Program-made: the position numbers and the translations under genes | The notes under the pieces: model-generated | Told to the model about the DNA's origin: nothing | Database searches by the model: none | What the model saw: the letters and a program-made list of their open reading frames with translations, nothing else | Origin: Vreelandella neptunia | Lineage (GTDB): Bacteria > Pseudomonadota > Gammaproteobacteria > Pseudomonadales > Halomonadaceae | NCBI RefSeq assembly: GCF_022489065.1 | Contig: NZ_JAKVTW010000017.1 | Span: 1 to 64,000 of the forward strand | DNA length: 64,000 nucleotides | Direction: 5' to 3' | Part shown: positions 34,971-44,225 of the stretch, one piece after another | Position numbering within the stretch: position 1 is the first letter of the stretch | Layout of the letters: each line of letters begins with the position of its first letter

Positions 34971-35822
34971 TCAGTTGCTGCGGGCAAGGCGTGCGCGAAC
35001 GTTCGCGAATGTATCAATCAGCCCCAACAGCAGCACAATGAGAATCGTGGGCCAGGTCGTGATCAGCAGCACATAAAATGCTACCAGCCACAGCCCGTTC
35101 ATCCCCTTTAATCCAATAAACCCGTGCACTAACGCAACGCCAGCTACCAATAGCGGAATCCAACCAAGCATCGCCAGCGCGTGAGCGCCTAACAGCATGC
35201 CGATCACCCCAATGACGACCAGCAAGGCCAACTCTTTGGGGGTTAGTCGCAGCGCATGAAACTCTTCGCGGAAGCCGCCTGGGTTGTACAACCCAGCCTG
35301 CCAACTACGCGCAAGTGCTAAACATACGATGGCGGCTAACAACACCACAAGACCGGTTACCCCACCCACCACCAATGCGGCGATGGTTTGGGTATCGTAG
35401 CCCTGATTGGCGAACTCCGTGAGCATGCGGTCCACTTCTTCTGAACCTTCCCGCAATTGCTCAAGCATCAGCTCCGTGCCACCCGGTGGACTGAAGATGC
35501 CAAGCTGAACCATAACGGCGGCGACCAAGGTCCCCACAATCAAGGTTTCACCCCAACGCATCCTCTCGCGCAGAATAACGGCCATCAGCGTTACTAGTAG
35601 AATGCTAGCAAGCGGAATCACATCACCCTGAGCCCACCACCAACCAGCCGGTAGCGCTGCAGCGATAATGACCGGCAGCGCAGGCACAAAACCTTTACGC
35701 AGAGTCATCAACGCAGCGATGGCTGCCCCTAACCAGAACAACCAAGGCACTAGCGTTGCCAGGGCCGCCCCGCCTGCAGCGTAAGGCGTGCCCCGCATTA
35801 GCCATCGGGCTAGTGCCAGCAT
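34971..35822 (-). CDS. DUF2232 membrane protein (between rpsR and rplI)
   Basis: Membrane protein of 283 aa with about eight hydrophobic segments and a charged loop near residues 120-145 (GSEEVDRMLTEFANQGYD). It matches in place and type the DUF2232 protein found between rpsR and rplI in pseudomonads; the role is unknown. The start may be the ATG at 35822 or a GTG at 35825; the ATG is preferred. Not homologous to ribosomal proteins. Confidence 0.8.
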   Translation of the reverse strand: MLALARWLMRGTPYAAGGAALATLVPWLFWLGAAIAALMTLRKGFVPALPVIIAAALPAGWWWAQGDVIPLASILLVTLMAVILRERMRWGETLIVGTLVAAVMVQLGIFSPPGGTELMLEQLREGSEEVDRMLTEFANQGYDTQTIAALVVGGVTGLVVLLAAIVCLALARSWQAGLYNPGGFREEFHALRLTPKELALLVVIGVIGMLLGAHALAMLGWIPLLVAGVALVHGFIGLKGMNGLWLVAFYVLLITTWPTILIVLLLGLIDTFANVRARLARSN

Positions 35823-35834
35823 CACGTTAAACGC

Positions 35835-36062
35835 TTACTGGTGGCTATCGGAGTAGGGCAGCAGTGCCAGATAACGCGAGCGCTTAATAGCAGTCGCCAG
35901 CTGACGCTGATAGCGTGCTTTGGTGCCGGTAATACGGCTTGGAACGATCTTGCCGGTTTCAGTAACGTAGGCTTTCAGCGTGTCCAGATCTTTATAGTCG
36001 ATCTGCTTGATGCCTTCAGCGGTAAAGCGGCAAAACTTACGGCGACGGAAAAAACGTGCCAT
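35835..36062 (-). CDS. rpsR: 30S ribosomal protein S18
   Basis: 75 aa: [58 protein letters not shown]. The single Cys at position 11 is typical. Cotranscribed with rpsF (33 bp gap). Confidence 0.98.
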   Translation of the reverse strand: MARFFRRRKFCRFTAEGIKQIDYKDLDTLKAYVTETGKIVPSRITGTKARYQRQLATAIKRSRYLALLPYSDSHQ

Positions 36063-36095
36063 GGACTAGCTCCTTAAAACGTGCAGTGAATAAAA

Positions 36096-36473
36096 TCAGG
36101 CAGTTTCTTCTTCTTCAGCGCGCGGTTTTTCTTCGCGACGCGGACGTTTTTCTTCTGCCGGTTTCATCATCGGGGAAGCTTCAGTAACAGCTTCTTTGCA
36201 GCGAACAACCAGGCTGCGGATAATGGCGTCGTTATAACGGAAGATATTCTCGATTTCATCGAGAGTTTCACCGCTACACTCAACGTTCATCAGCACGTAG
36301 TGGGCTTTGTGGATCTTGTTGATCGGGTAAGCCAAGTGACGACGGCCCCAATCTTCCAGACGGTGCACAGTGCCGCTGTTTTCAGTAACGATGCTGGTGT
36401 AGCGCTCAACCATCGCCGGCACCTGCTCGCTTTGATCCGGGTGGACCATAAACACGATTTCGTAATGACGCAT
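36096..36473 (-). CDS. rpsF: 30S ribosomal protein S6
   Basis: 125 aa: [41 protein letters not shown] and an acidic Glu/Arg tail ([12 protein letters not shown]) of the sort glutamylated in E. coli. The ORF is open to 36503; the ATG at 36473 has AAGGAG six bases before it. First gene of the rpsF-rpsR-DUF2232-rplI operon. Confidence 0.97.
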   Translation of the reverse strand: MRHYEIVFMVHPDQSEQVPAMVERYTSIVTENSGTVHRLEDWGRRHLAYPINKIHKAHYVLMNVECSGETLDEIENIFRYNDAIIRSLVVRCKEAVTEASPMMKPAEEKRPRREEKPRAEEEETA

Positions 36474-36707
36474 GGGATCTCCTTGCGGTTTGACAGCTTC
36501 CATTGTGTGCTACTGCTAAAGGCAATAATCGACGACAAGGAAGCAAGGAGTTAACTGAAGTGCTCCGCCACCGCGCTAGGCGGTCATCGGGGCATCAAAC
36601 AGAACTTTTATTTCAACAACGATATCAATTACTGTTTCAACTACTAGTTCTCACAGCTAACGCCCGCTTGCAGACAAACGGGCGCGTGTATCTTAGTTGT
36701 CCGGCGG

Positions 36708-37517
36708 TCAACTTGCAAGCTGGCGCTGGCGTACAGCTTCAAACAGGCAAATACCGGTAGCCACGGAAACATTAAGGCTAGAGACTTCTCCTGCCATAGG
36801 AAGCTTGGCAAGATTATCGCATGCTTCGCGTGTTAAACGGCGCATCCCCTTACCCTCCGCCCCCATCACCAACGCGGTGGGGCCGGTCATATTAATATCA
36901 AAGAGGCTCGCCTCGGCTTCGCCCGCCGTACCGGTTATCCACACACCGGCATCTTTCAGCTTAGCCAGCGTTCGCGCCAAATTAGTCACTTGATAAACCG
37001 GCACGACTTCGGCAGCACCACAAGCGACCTTCCGCACCGTTGCATTGAGCGGCGCGGCTTTATCTTTTGCCACAATTACGCCGTGGGCGCCGGCGGCATC
37101 TGCACTGCGCAGACAGGCACCAAAATTATGCACATCGGTCACGCCATCTAGGATAAGTAGAAGCGGCGGTGTAGAGGCTTGCCAGGCACGCAGTTTAAGC
37201 CAGAGCGACTCTTCGCCCTCAGGCGTAAGCAGCGGACAAAACGCCACGACGCCCTGGTGGGCAGCCCCCTGAGTTAGCTGATCAAGCAAGTCGCGCGGCT
37301 GCTCTTTTACTCGCGCGCCATGTGTCTGGGCGAGGGCAATCAACTCTTTTAGGCGACTACCGGCCCCCTGCTGCACCCAAAGCTCTCGGGGTGCCTCACC
37401 TCTATCTAACAGGCTTTGCAGTGCATGCACGCCATATACTTGATCGAGACCATCAGGCGTCTTAGGGCCTGCATTCGAATGGCTACGTGAGCCTCGCCGA
37501 GTTGACGCCGGTTTCAT
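36708..37517 (-). CDS. rlmB: 23S rRNA Gm2251 2'-O-methyltransferase RlmB
   Basis: SPOUT methyltransferase of 269 aa: YGVHALQSLLDRG, an L30e-like N-terminal domain, LILDGVTDVHNFGACLRSADAAG and VMGAEGKGMRRLTRE. The ATG at 37517 lies two bases after the rnr stop; a TTG at 37523 is an alternative that would overlap rnr. The N-terminus is basic (STRRGSRSHSN) and longer than usual. It is cotranscribed with rnr, a common pairing. Confidence 0.95.
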   Translation of the reverse strand: MKPASTRRGSRSHSNAGPKTPDGLDQVYGVHALQSLLDRGEAPRELWVQQGAGSRLKELIALAQTHGARVKEQPRDLLDQLTQGAAHQGVVAFCPLLTPEGEESLWLKLRAWQASTPPLLLILDGVTDVHNFGACLRSADAAGAHGVIVAKDKAAPLNATVRKVACGAAEVVPVYQVTNLARTLAKLKDAGVWITGTAGEAEASLFDINMTGPTALVMGAEGKGMRRLTREACDNLAKLPMAGEVSSLNVSVATGICLFEAVRQRQLAS

Positions 37518-37519
37518 GC

Positions 37520-39937
37520 TCAACCCTTGTTTGGTGATGGTTTACGCGGGCCATTACGCGTGCGCCGGGGGCCACGACGAACAGCAGGCTTCTCGCCATT
37601 GGATGCCTTGTCACTCGACGCTTTAGCGCCACTCGCCTTGGCTCCAGCGCCGCCTTCTCCACCACGGTTTTTACGCGGCTGACGGCGGGGGCGAGGCTTC
37701 TCATCGCCCAGACCAAAATCGATTTTACGATCATCCATATCGACACGGGCTACCTGAACGGTCAGGCCATCTCCCAAACGATACGTCGTGCCGGTACGCT
37801 CACCTTTAAGGCGGTGTTTCTCAGCTTCGTAGTGATAATAGTCTGATGGCAGTGACGTCACATGCACTAGACCTTCCACGAAGAAGTCGTCAAGGCGAAC
37901 AAACAGGCCAAACTGAGTGACCGAGGCGATGGTGCCTTCGAACATCTCGCCGAGCTTGTCGGACATAAACTCGCACTTCAGCCAGCTCTCTACATCACGG
38001 GTAGCTTCGTCGGCACGGCGCTCGGTCATTGAGCAGTGTTCGCCCAGCTCAAGCATCTGCTCGAAGGTATACGGGCACCACTTGCTTGGCGGCTCGACCG
38101 GCGCACCTTCAACACGCAGCACCGTATTGGTCTGACGCGGGCCACGGATCACCGAACGAATAGCACGATGCACTAGCAAGTCAGGATAGCGGCGAATCGG
38201 CGAGGTGAAGTGGGCATAGGCTTGATACGCCAACCCAAAGTGACCTTCGTTTTGCGGCGAGTAGACCGCCTGATTCATCGAGCGCAGCATGACCGTTTGG
38301 ATGATATCGAAGTCAGGTCGGTCAGCGATCGTTTCGCGTAGCGCCTGGTAATCCTGCGGGGTGGGCATATCGCCGCCGCCTACCGCTAGACCCAACTCGT
38401 TCAAGAACAAGCGCAGCTTATCAAGCCGCTCTGGCGTCGGCCGTTCGTGAATACGGTAAAGCGCCGGCAGGTCATGCTTGTCCAAGAAACGCGCGGTCGC
38501 CACGTTGGCCGCCAACATGCACTCTTCAATTAACTTATGCGCATTGTTACGGCTGCGCGGAACGATTTTTTCGATCTTGCGCTCATCGTTAAAGATGATC
38601 GCCGTTTCAGTAGTATCAAAATCGATCGCACCACGTTCAGCGCGGGCTTCACGTAGTAAGTAGTAAAGCTCTTCCAGATTCTTCAGCGGCTTCACCAGCT
38701 CGCTATGCTCGGCTCTTAGCGCCTCGCCCTCTTCGCTCTCCTCGTCAAGAATCGCGGCCACCTTGTTGTAGGTAAGGCGAGCATGGGAATTCATGACGGC
38801 TTCATAAAAGCGGTAGCGGCTAATCGCACCGGTTTGCGAGATATTCATCTCGCAGACCAGCACCAGGCGATCCACATGGGGATTCAGCGAACAGAGCCCG
38901 TTGGACAACAGCTCCGGCAGCATGGGAACAACCTGGCCGGGGAAGTAGACCGAGTTACCCCGTGTGCGGCCTTCATCATCCAGCGGCGTACCGGGGCGCA
39001 CGTAGTGAGAAACATCTGCGATGGCCACGAGCAGCTTCCAGCTGCCGGACTTGGTTTTCCAGGCACATACCGCGTCATCAAAGTCTTTGGCAGACTCATC
39101 GTCGATAGTGACCAGCGGCACATCGCGCAAATCAACGCGGTGCTGCTTATCCTCTTCCAGCACTTCAGCTGAAATGCCCCCAATTTGGTCGAGCACTTCA
39201 GGCGGAAACTCGGCAGGAATATCGTAGCTGCGAATCGCAATATCAATTTCCATACCCGGATCCATACGCTCACCGAGGACTTCAATCACTTCGCCAACTG
39301 GCTGAATGCGTGTGGCCGGCTGCTGAACGATCTTGGCCGAAATCACCTGACCATCTTTAGCACCGCCACAGGCACTGTGAGGAATAATCACTTCCTGAGT
39401 GATACGCGGGTTTTCCGGTATCAGAATGCCAAACTCAGGGGTGTTACTACGGTAAACACCAACGATAGTTTGTGTATTCCGTGCAATAACATCAGCAATG
39501 GTCGCCTCATCGCGGCCACGGCGATCGCGTCCGCTGATTCGCGCTAGCACATGGTCACCGTGAAAAACACGGCGCATTTGACGGGGAGGCAGAACCAAAT
39601 CAGGCTTTTTGCCATCATCGCGCAGCAGGAAGCCAAAGCCATCCCGGTGCCCAAGTACTTTGCCTTTAACCAGATCGAGCTTGTCGATCAACGCATAAGC
39701 GCCGCGGCGGTCGCGCAGCACTTGGCCATCGCGCTCCATCGCCGCCAAACGACGCCTAACGGCTTCAATCAACTCTTCGTCTTCCAGCCCCAGCATGCGG
39801 CTCATATTTTCGTGGGTAATCGGCTTGCCATAGCTTTCTAACGCCGCCAGCAAATACTCACGGCTCGGCGCTGGGTTACCATATTTATGCGCCTCGCGCT
39901 CGGCGTGGGGATCATCACTTAACGTCCAATACTTCAT
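37520..39937 (-). CDS. rnr: Ribonuclease R
   Basis: 3'-5' exoribonuclease of 805 aa, digesting structured RNA. Domains: N-terminal winged-helix (MKYWTLSDDPHAEREAHKYG; PSREYLLAALESYGKPITH), two cold-shock domains, an RNB core with the Asp cluster DDESAKDFDDAVCAWK and DVSHYVRPGTPLDDEGRTRG, then S1 (GEMFEGTIASVTQFGLFVRL) and a basic Lys/Arg/Gly tail. The ORF is open to 39976; the ATG at 39937 with GGAAG before it fits the family start. Confidence 0.97.
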   Translation of the reverse strand: MKYWTLSDDPHAEREAHKYGNPAPSREYLLAALESYGKPITHENMSRMLGLEDEELIEAVRRRLAAMERDGQVLRDRRGAYALIDKLDLVKGKVLGHRDGFGFLLRDDGKKPDLVLPPRQMRRVFHGDHVLARISGRDRRGRDEATIADVIARNTQTIVGVYRSNTPEFGILIPENPRITQEVIIPHSACGGAKDGQVISAKIVQQPATRIQPVGEVIEVLGERMDPGMEIDIAIRSYDIPAEFPPEVLDQIGGISAEVLEEDKQHRVDLRDVPLVTIDDESAKDFDDAVCAWKTKSGSWKLLVAIADVSHYVRPGTPLDDEGRTRGNSVYFPGQVVPMLPELLSNGLCSLNPHVDRLVLVCEMNISQTGAISRYRFYEAVMNSHARLTYNKVAAILDEESEEGEALRAEHSELVKPLKNLEELYYLLREARAERGAIDFDTTETAIIFNDERKIEKIVPRSRNNAHKLIEECMLAANVATARFLDKHDLPALYRIHERPTPERLDKLRLFLNELGLAVGGGDMPTPQDYQALRETIADRPDFDIIQTVMLRSMNQAVYSPQNEGHFGLAYQAYAHFTSPIRRYPDLLVHRAIRSVIRGPRQTNTVLRVEGAPVEPPSKWCPYTFEQMLELGEHCSMTERRADEATRDVESWLKCEFMSDKLGEMFEGTIASVTQFGLFVRLDDFFVEGLVHVTSLPSDYYHYEAEKHRLKGERTGTTYRLGDGLTVQVARVDMDDRKIDFGLGDEKPRPRRQPRKNRGGEGGAGAKASGAKASSDKASNGEKPAVRRGPRRTRNGPRKPSPNKG

Positions 39938-40147
39938 ACGAGCAACTTCCTTGATGGCGTCATTTGCGAGAGGCATAAAAAAGGCGCAAACGCGGTGCGT
40001 TGCGGGCTGGATATTTCAACGCTTGATAAGCTGAAATGGATAGGGTTTTGTTTAGTCATAGGCGCAGTATAGCGCTGCACGTTCAATCACCCAACCGTCT
40101 TAGACGTTGTTTATACAATTTGCTTTATAAAAAGCCAGTTCGGGGTC

Positions 40148-40175
40148 TTGCATTTAACCATCACCCCGGTATTAT
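40148..40175 (+). promoter_or_regulatory. Promoter of the tRNA-Leu cluster
   Basis: TTGCAT (-35, 40148-40153), 16-base spacer with CCCCGG, TATTAT (-10, 40170-40175). The predicted start falls a few bases before the first tRNA at 40187. Confidence 0.65.
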
Positions 40176-40186
40176 ACGCGCCACTT

Positions 40187-40273
40187 GCCCAGATGGCGGA
40201 ATTGGTAGACGCGCTAGCTTCAGGTGCTAGTGTCCGTATGGACGTGGAGGTTCAAGTCCTCTTCTGGGCACCA
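40187..40273 (+). tRNA. tRNA-Leu (anticodon CAG), copy 1
   Basis: 87 nt, full cloverleaf with class II long variable arm and encoded CCA. Anticodon arm CTAGC-TTCAGGT-GCTAG gives CAG, reading CUG. The acceptor stem is GCCCAGA/TCTGGGC: the seventh pair is A-T, unlike G-C in copies 2 and 3. Confidence 0.98.
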
Positions 40274-40337
40274 AACTGCTTTAATACTATCTATTTGTAT
40301 AAGTAGTTTGGTGCTAGGCAATGTAAGGTTTGTGTTC

Positions 40338-40424
40338 GCCCAGGTGGCGGAATTGGTAGACGCGCTAGCTTCAGGTGCTAGTGTCTGTATGGACGTGGAG
40401 GTTCAAGTCCTCTCCTGGGCACCA
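40338..40424 (+). tRNA. tRNA-Leu (anticodon CAG), copy 2
   Basis: 87 nt with encoded CCA, 64 bases after copy 1. Acceptor GCCCAGG/CCTGGGC. The variable arm reads GTCT...GGAC, where copies 1 and 3 have GTCC...GGAC, giving a wobble pair and no break in the stem. Confidence 0.98.
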
Positions 40425-40465
40425 TACGAACACAAACAGTAATTAGTGCGAGCTTTAAATGATGC

Positions 40466-40552
40466 GCCCAGGTGGCGGAATTGGTAGACGCGCTAGCTTC
40501 AGGTGCTAGTGTCCGTATGGACGTGGAGGTTCAAGTCCTCTCCTGGGCACCA
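40466..40552 (+). tRNA. tRNA-Leu (anticodon CAG), copy 3
   Basis: 87 nt with encoded CCA, 41 bases after copy 2. Acceptor GCCCAGG/CCTGGGC and variable arm GTCC...GGAC. No convincing terminator was seen behind it before the nuclease gene on the other strand. Confidence 0.98.
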
Positions 40553-40663
40553 TGATTTACATGGGCCAGTCCGCATCGTTATTAACACTCCCTTTTTAGT
40601 ACCCTGTCACTATCCCATCTCCGCAAGCTTCTCTTACCAGCATATTATTTCTTTCATTACTTC

Positions 40664-41524
40664 TTATTGAAACCGCCCCGGCCGCTTTGCCACTTCCTCA
40701 AGCGCCCAACCCTGTATACGTAGCTCGCCTTCCAATACTGACTCTACTTCCGCCGTTAACTCTGGAAAGAAGTTAAGCCCCGTCAAAGCTTCGATTTCAT
40801 CTATTGTCACCAAGTAATCATCCAGCGGCTCATTACCGCGCACGTCCTGCGGCATAATAAACGCCAACGCTAATGGTGCTTCACTATGCGGGGCGACGAT
40901 AATCTTATAAAACGCCGAGGGCACTTCGACCAAGCCTACCCGATTAAACACGTTATCCATAAAGCGCTCAGGGAATACCGGCCCGGTGATTACCTGCAAG
41001 CGATCAAAACGCGGCGCGAAGTGATCCATTACCACCTCTTCCAACCGCTGCCAGAGCTGTCGGTTCAGGTTAGGCCGCTGCGGCGTCATATTGCTCATTA
41101 GGAAGGTATCGACCTGAGCGCTACGTCCATGCACGGCGGCGATCGCGTAATTAGGCGCCAAATGACCACGATCGTAGCCGCTACCTGCATAACTGTCGGT
41201 ACCGACAGGCCATAACGTGCGCCAATCGGCTTGAAAATTAGGCCGAGCACCAATGCTCGAATCGTCTACCGCTGCCACCTGATAGCTTACCCATAGCGGA
41301 TTAACCCGCACATCAGACCAACCCACCAAATAGCCGTCGTTGCGCAGCACTCGATGAACCGTGGTGGGGCTAAACTCTTCCCAAGTAGGCACACCCATCC
41401 AGGTATAAGCATCTTTATGCTGGCGCTCTTGAAATTCCCAGAGGCCGGTACCGGCAATAACAAACAGTAAAACAATGCCAAAGCGTCGACCTTGCCGACG
41501 CCAGCGTGAAACCGATTTCCCCAA
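40664..41524 (-). CDS. DNA/RNA non-specific endonuclease (beta-beta-alpha metal type)
   Basis: Membrane-anchored or secreted nuclease of 286 aa. One hydrophobic segment near the start (RFGIVLLFVIAGTGLW), then the DRGH motif (SGYDRGHLAPNYAIAAVHGR; His is the general base) and SNMTPQRPNLNRQLW with the metal-binding Asn. No ATG lies near; a TTG at 41524 is preceded by GGGAG eight bases upstream (with CTG adjacent), while the longer GTG at 41557 has no such site, so I prefer the TTG. Substrate range not visible. Confidence 0.82.
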   Translation of the reverse strand: MGKSVSRWRRQGRRFGIVLLFVIAGTGLWEFQERQHKDAYTWMGVPTWEEFSPTTVHRVLRNDGYLVGWSDVRVNPLWVSYQVAAVDDSSIGARPNFQADWRTLWPVGTDSYAGSGYDRGHLAPNYAIAAVHGRSAQVDTFLMSNMTPQRPNLNRQLWQRLEEVVMDHFAPRFDRLQVITGPVFPERFMDNVFNRVGLVEVPSAFYKIIVAPHSEAPLALAFIMPQDVRGNEPLDDYLVTIDEIEALTGLNFFPELTAEVESVLEGELRIQGWALEEVAKRPGRFQ

Positions 41525-41600
41525 CAGATTTACTCCCTGGCTAGCGCTTATAAGCACTTATCGTTTTATGTGCCGCATGAGGTGGTATAGCTATTTGAGC

Positions 41601-41876
41601 CTACCAACCCAGTGAAAACATCGTTTCGAGATCATGACGAGAGTGCACCTGCATAGCATTCAGCGTTTCGGTATCACTGATACCCTCAACAGCATTTAAG
41701 CGCTCAGTGACCAGCTCAGCCAAGCTTTCAAAATCACGGGTACGGGCAATTGCCACCAAGTCGTAGCGCCCACAGGTGGAATAAACTTCACTGATGCCTT
41801 CTACATCGGCTAGGCGCTCGGCCACGGCTTTTACCTGGCCTTTATCGGTATTGATTAAAATGACTGCGTTTTGCAT
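41601..41876 (-). CDS. Lrp/AsnC ligand-binding domain protein (no DNA-binding domain)
   Basis: Soluble 91-aa protein consisting only of the effector domain of Lrp/AsnC regulators (MQNAVILINTDKGQVKAVAE, EGISEVYSTCGRYDLVAIAR, FESLAELVTERLNAVEGISD). Full-length Lrp proteins have about 150 aa with an N-terminal helix-turn-helix, absent here. Stand-alone forms exist and may bind amino acids or partner with full Lrp proteins. The ORF is open to 41984; the ATG at 41876 fits the domain boundary. Confidence 0.85.
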   Translation of the reverse strand: MQNAVILINTDKGQVKAVAERLADVEGISEVYSTCGRYDLVAIARTRDFESLAELVTERLNAVEGISDTETLNAMQVHSRHDLETMFSLGW

Positions 41877-42202
41877 AGCGCGCCCCTCAAGAGAAAATAA
41901 TGGCAACAAAAAGTCGTCTTTAAGCTGCGCAGAGTATAGCAGCGACCAGGAAGCAAGCGCAGCACCCTGCAACAGCGTGACCAATTGTCGCTATACACCC
42001 CATGCCATTCGCACAACCTTTGTACATCCGCTAGCATGTAACAGTAGAGTTTGCGTTATTAACATGACGTTGCTGTAGAGATGATGTAGCTATAGAGATG
42101 TAGTTGAGAACTCCGGCTGTTAGAATAATCTGGAGCATTAAGAGGTGGATAACCACCCGACAAACGTGACCAAACGTCAGACCGTGACGATAAGGAGAAA
42201 TC

Positions 42203-42517
42203 ATGGCTAATAAAAGCCGTCGTGACTTCATGCGCAACAGTATGTTGGGCCTTGCCGCCCTTCCACTGGGTGTCGGCATTCTTTCCAAGAGTGCTTTCGC
42301 CCAAGAGCTGCCGCGTCTTGATCCTTCCGCGAGCAACGCCCAGGCACTTAACTACGTAGAAGATGCCAGCGAAGCAAGCGATCACCCTGCTTATGAAGAT
42401 GGCGAGCGCTGCGATAACTGCATGTTCTTTAATGCAGAGACAGAGGGTTGCCAGCTGTTTCCTGAAAACAGCGTAGCGCCCGCAGGCTGGTGCCAGTCTT
42501 GGACTGCACAAGGCTAA
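42203..42517 (+). CDS. hip: High-potential iron-sulfur protein (HiPIP)
   Basis: Periplasmic electron carrier of 104 aa with one [4Fe-4S] cluster. A Tat signal peptide (SRRDFMRNSMLGLAALPLG) ends at about residue 34; the mature part has the four ligands C70, C73, C83 and C97. Length and spacing fit the small HiPIP form. It is alone, ending in a strong terminator; partner genes are not nearby. Confidence 0.95.
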   Translation: MANKSRRDFMRNSMLGLAALPLGVGILSKSAFAQELPRLDPSASNAQALNYVEDASEASDHPAYEDGERCDNCMFFNAETEGCQLFPENSVAPAGWCQSWTAQG

Positions 42518-42556
42518 GCAGCTATCGAGTATTAGCGATTAATACTGCACTAATAG

Positions 42557-42588
42557 TAACCCCGCGACATTCGCGGGGTTATTGTTTT
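42557..42588 (+). terminator. Terminator of hip
   Basis: TAACCCCGCGA and TCGCGGGGTTA pair perfectly over 11 bp around CAT (42557-42581), followed by TTGTTTTT. Confidence 0.93.
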
Positions 42589-42616
42589 TATGGCACAGCC
42601 ATTCACAGAAGAGCGG

Positions 42617-44182
42617 TTAAGATACGCTGTTTTCATCCTCAACCGGCCAGTGAAAACGCCGCGTAACCCGCCCCTCCTCCATCGAGATGAGATGCACGGG
42701 AAAACCCCACAACTGCTGCAGATGCCGAATCACGGGATAAACAGTTCGCCCCAGCGGACGACGACTATCCTGCACATGGTGAAGCGTCAAAGAGCGATCG
42801 CCACGAATAGCCGCTTCAACTACCTGGATATTGGGCTCACGGACAGATAGTGCATACTGGGTAGCGAGTGCTTCGCGTACCTGACGATAGCCTTGCTCAT
42901 TATGAATCGCTGCGACTTCAAGGGTCTCCACTTGATCATCATCCACGACTAAAAACAGCTTATGATCACGCATCACCTTCGGTGAAAGAAACTGCTGGAT
43001 AAATGACTCGTCCTTAAAGTTGCGCATCGCAAACTCCAGCGTCTCACGCCATGGCGTGCCCGCTATATCAGGAAACCACTCACGATCCTCATCAGTGGGT
43101 GCTTCGCAGATTCGCTTAATATCCATAAAAATTGCGAAGCCCAGTGCATAAGGGTTGATCCCGCTAAAGTGGGGGCTATCAAAGGCTGGCTGGTTAATCA
43201 CAGCGGCGTGAGACTGCAAAAACTCCAGCATCAAACCTTCATCCACATTGCCATCGTCGTAGAGTCGGTTCATTAGCGTGTAGTGCCAGAAACACGCCCA
43301 GCCCTCATTCATTACCTGCGTTTGCCGCTGGGGATAAAAGTACTGAGCCAACTTGCGCACAATTCGCACAATCTCACGCTGCCAAGGCGCCAGCAGCGGT
43401 GCGTTTTTTTCAATGAAGTAGAGCAAGTTCTCCTGGGGTTCAGAAGGATAAAGACCGCCACTATGCAAACCTAGTGGGTCATCGTCACTATGCAGACTGC
43501 CCGGCAGTGGTGAAATTCCAGCGGGCGATTCGGGAATAGTCCTCCAGAGCATATTAACTTGGGTCTGTAGGTAAGCTTCCCTCTCATCCTGGCGCTTCGA
43601 CTCCTCTTCAGCCGAAATAGGTGAGGGGCGTTTGTAGCGATCAACGCCATAGTTTTGCAGGGCATGGCAAGCATCCAGCAGTTGCTCGACAGCCTGCACG
43701 CCGTGGCGCTCTTCGCACTGGGCGATATATTTACGCGCAAAGACCAAGTAATCGACAATTGAAGAGGCGTCGGTCCAGGTACGGAACAGGTAATTGCCCT
43801 TGAAGAAGGAGTTGTGACCGTAACAGGCGTGGGCCATCACCAGCACCTGCATCATCAGCGTGTTCTCTTCCATCAGGTAGGCAATGCAGGGGTCAGAGTT
43901 GATAACCAACTCATAGGCCAAACCCATCTGGCCACGCTTGTATGCCCCCTCAACAGCTAAGAACTGCTTTCCGAACGACCAGTGGTGATAGCCAACTGGC
44001 ATGCCTACGCTGGCATAGGCATCCATCATCTGCTCGGTGGTAATGACTTCAATCTGATTGGGATAGGAATCTAGCCGGTACTCATCGGCAAGCCTAGCCA
44101 ATTCAGCATCGAAACGCTCAAGCATACTGAAGTTCCAATCGGAACCGGTGGCAATCGGCTTACGCTTGCGGGTCGCACTCAT
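42617..44182 (-). CDS. spoVR: SpoVR family protein
   Basis: Soluble protein of 521 aa, homologous to E. coli YcgB. Family stretches: VGMPVGYHHWSFGKQFLAVEG, YELVINSDPCIAYLMEENT, AHACYGHNSFFKGNYLFRTW and MNEGWACFWHYTLMNRLYDDG. His/Glu-rich motifs suggest a metal site, but biochemistry is unsettled; in Bacillus it affects spore cortex. Third gene of the prkA-yeaH-spoVR group on the minus strand. Confidence 0.95.
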   Translation of the reverse strand: MSATRKRKPIATGSDWNFSMLERFDAELARLADEYRLDSYPNQIEVITTEQMMDAYASVGMPVGYHHWSFGKQFLAVEGAYKRGQMGLAYELVINSDPCIAYLMEENTLMMQVLVMAHACYGHNSFFKGNYLFRTWTDASSIVDYLVFARKYIAQCEERHGVQAVEQLLDACHALQNYGVDRYKRPSPISAEEESKRQDEREAYLQTQVNMLWRTIPESPAGISPLPGSLHSDDDPLGLHSGGLYPSEPQENLLYFIEKNAPLLAPWQREIVRIVRKLAQYFYPQRQTQVMNEGWACFWHYTLMNRLYDDGNVDEGLMLEFLQSHAAVINQPAFDSPHFSGINPYALGFAIFMDIKRICEAPTDEDREWFPDIAGTPWRETLEFAMRNFKDESFIQQFLSPKVMRDHKLFLVVDDDQVETLEVAAIHNEQGYRQVREALATQYALSVREPNIQVVEAAIRGDRSLTLHHVQDSRRPLGRTVYPVIRHLQQLWGFPVHLISMEEGRVTRRFHWPVEDENSVS

Positions 44183-44225
44183 AGCCCACTCCTCTACTCT
44201 GACCTACACGTCTGCCTACATACGA

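Noticed and set aside
36660..36688. CGCCCG/CGGGCG stem after rlmB as terminator
   Set aside because: Downstream bases on the minus strand are TTAGCTG, not a U-tract; may be Rho-dependent or a processing hairpin.
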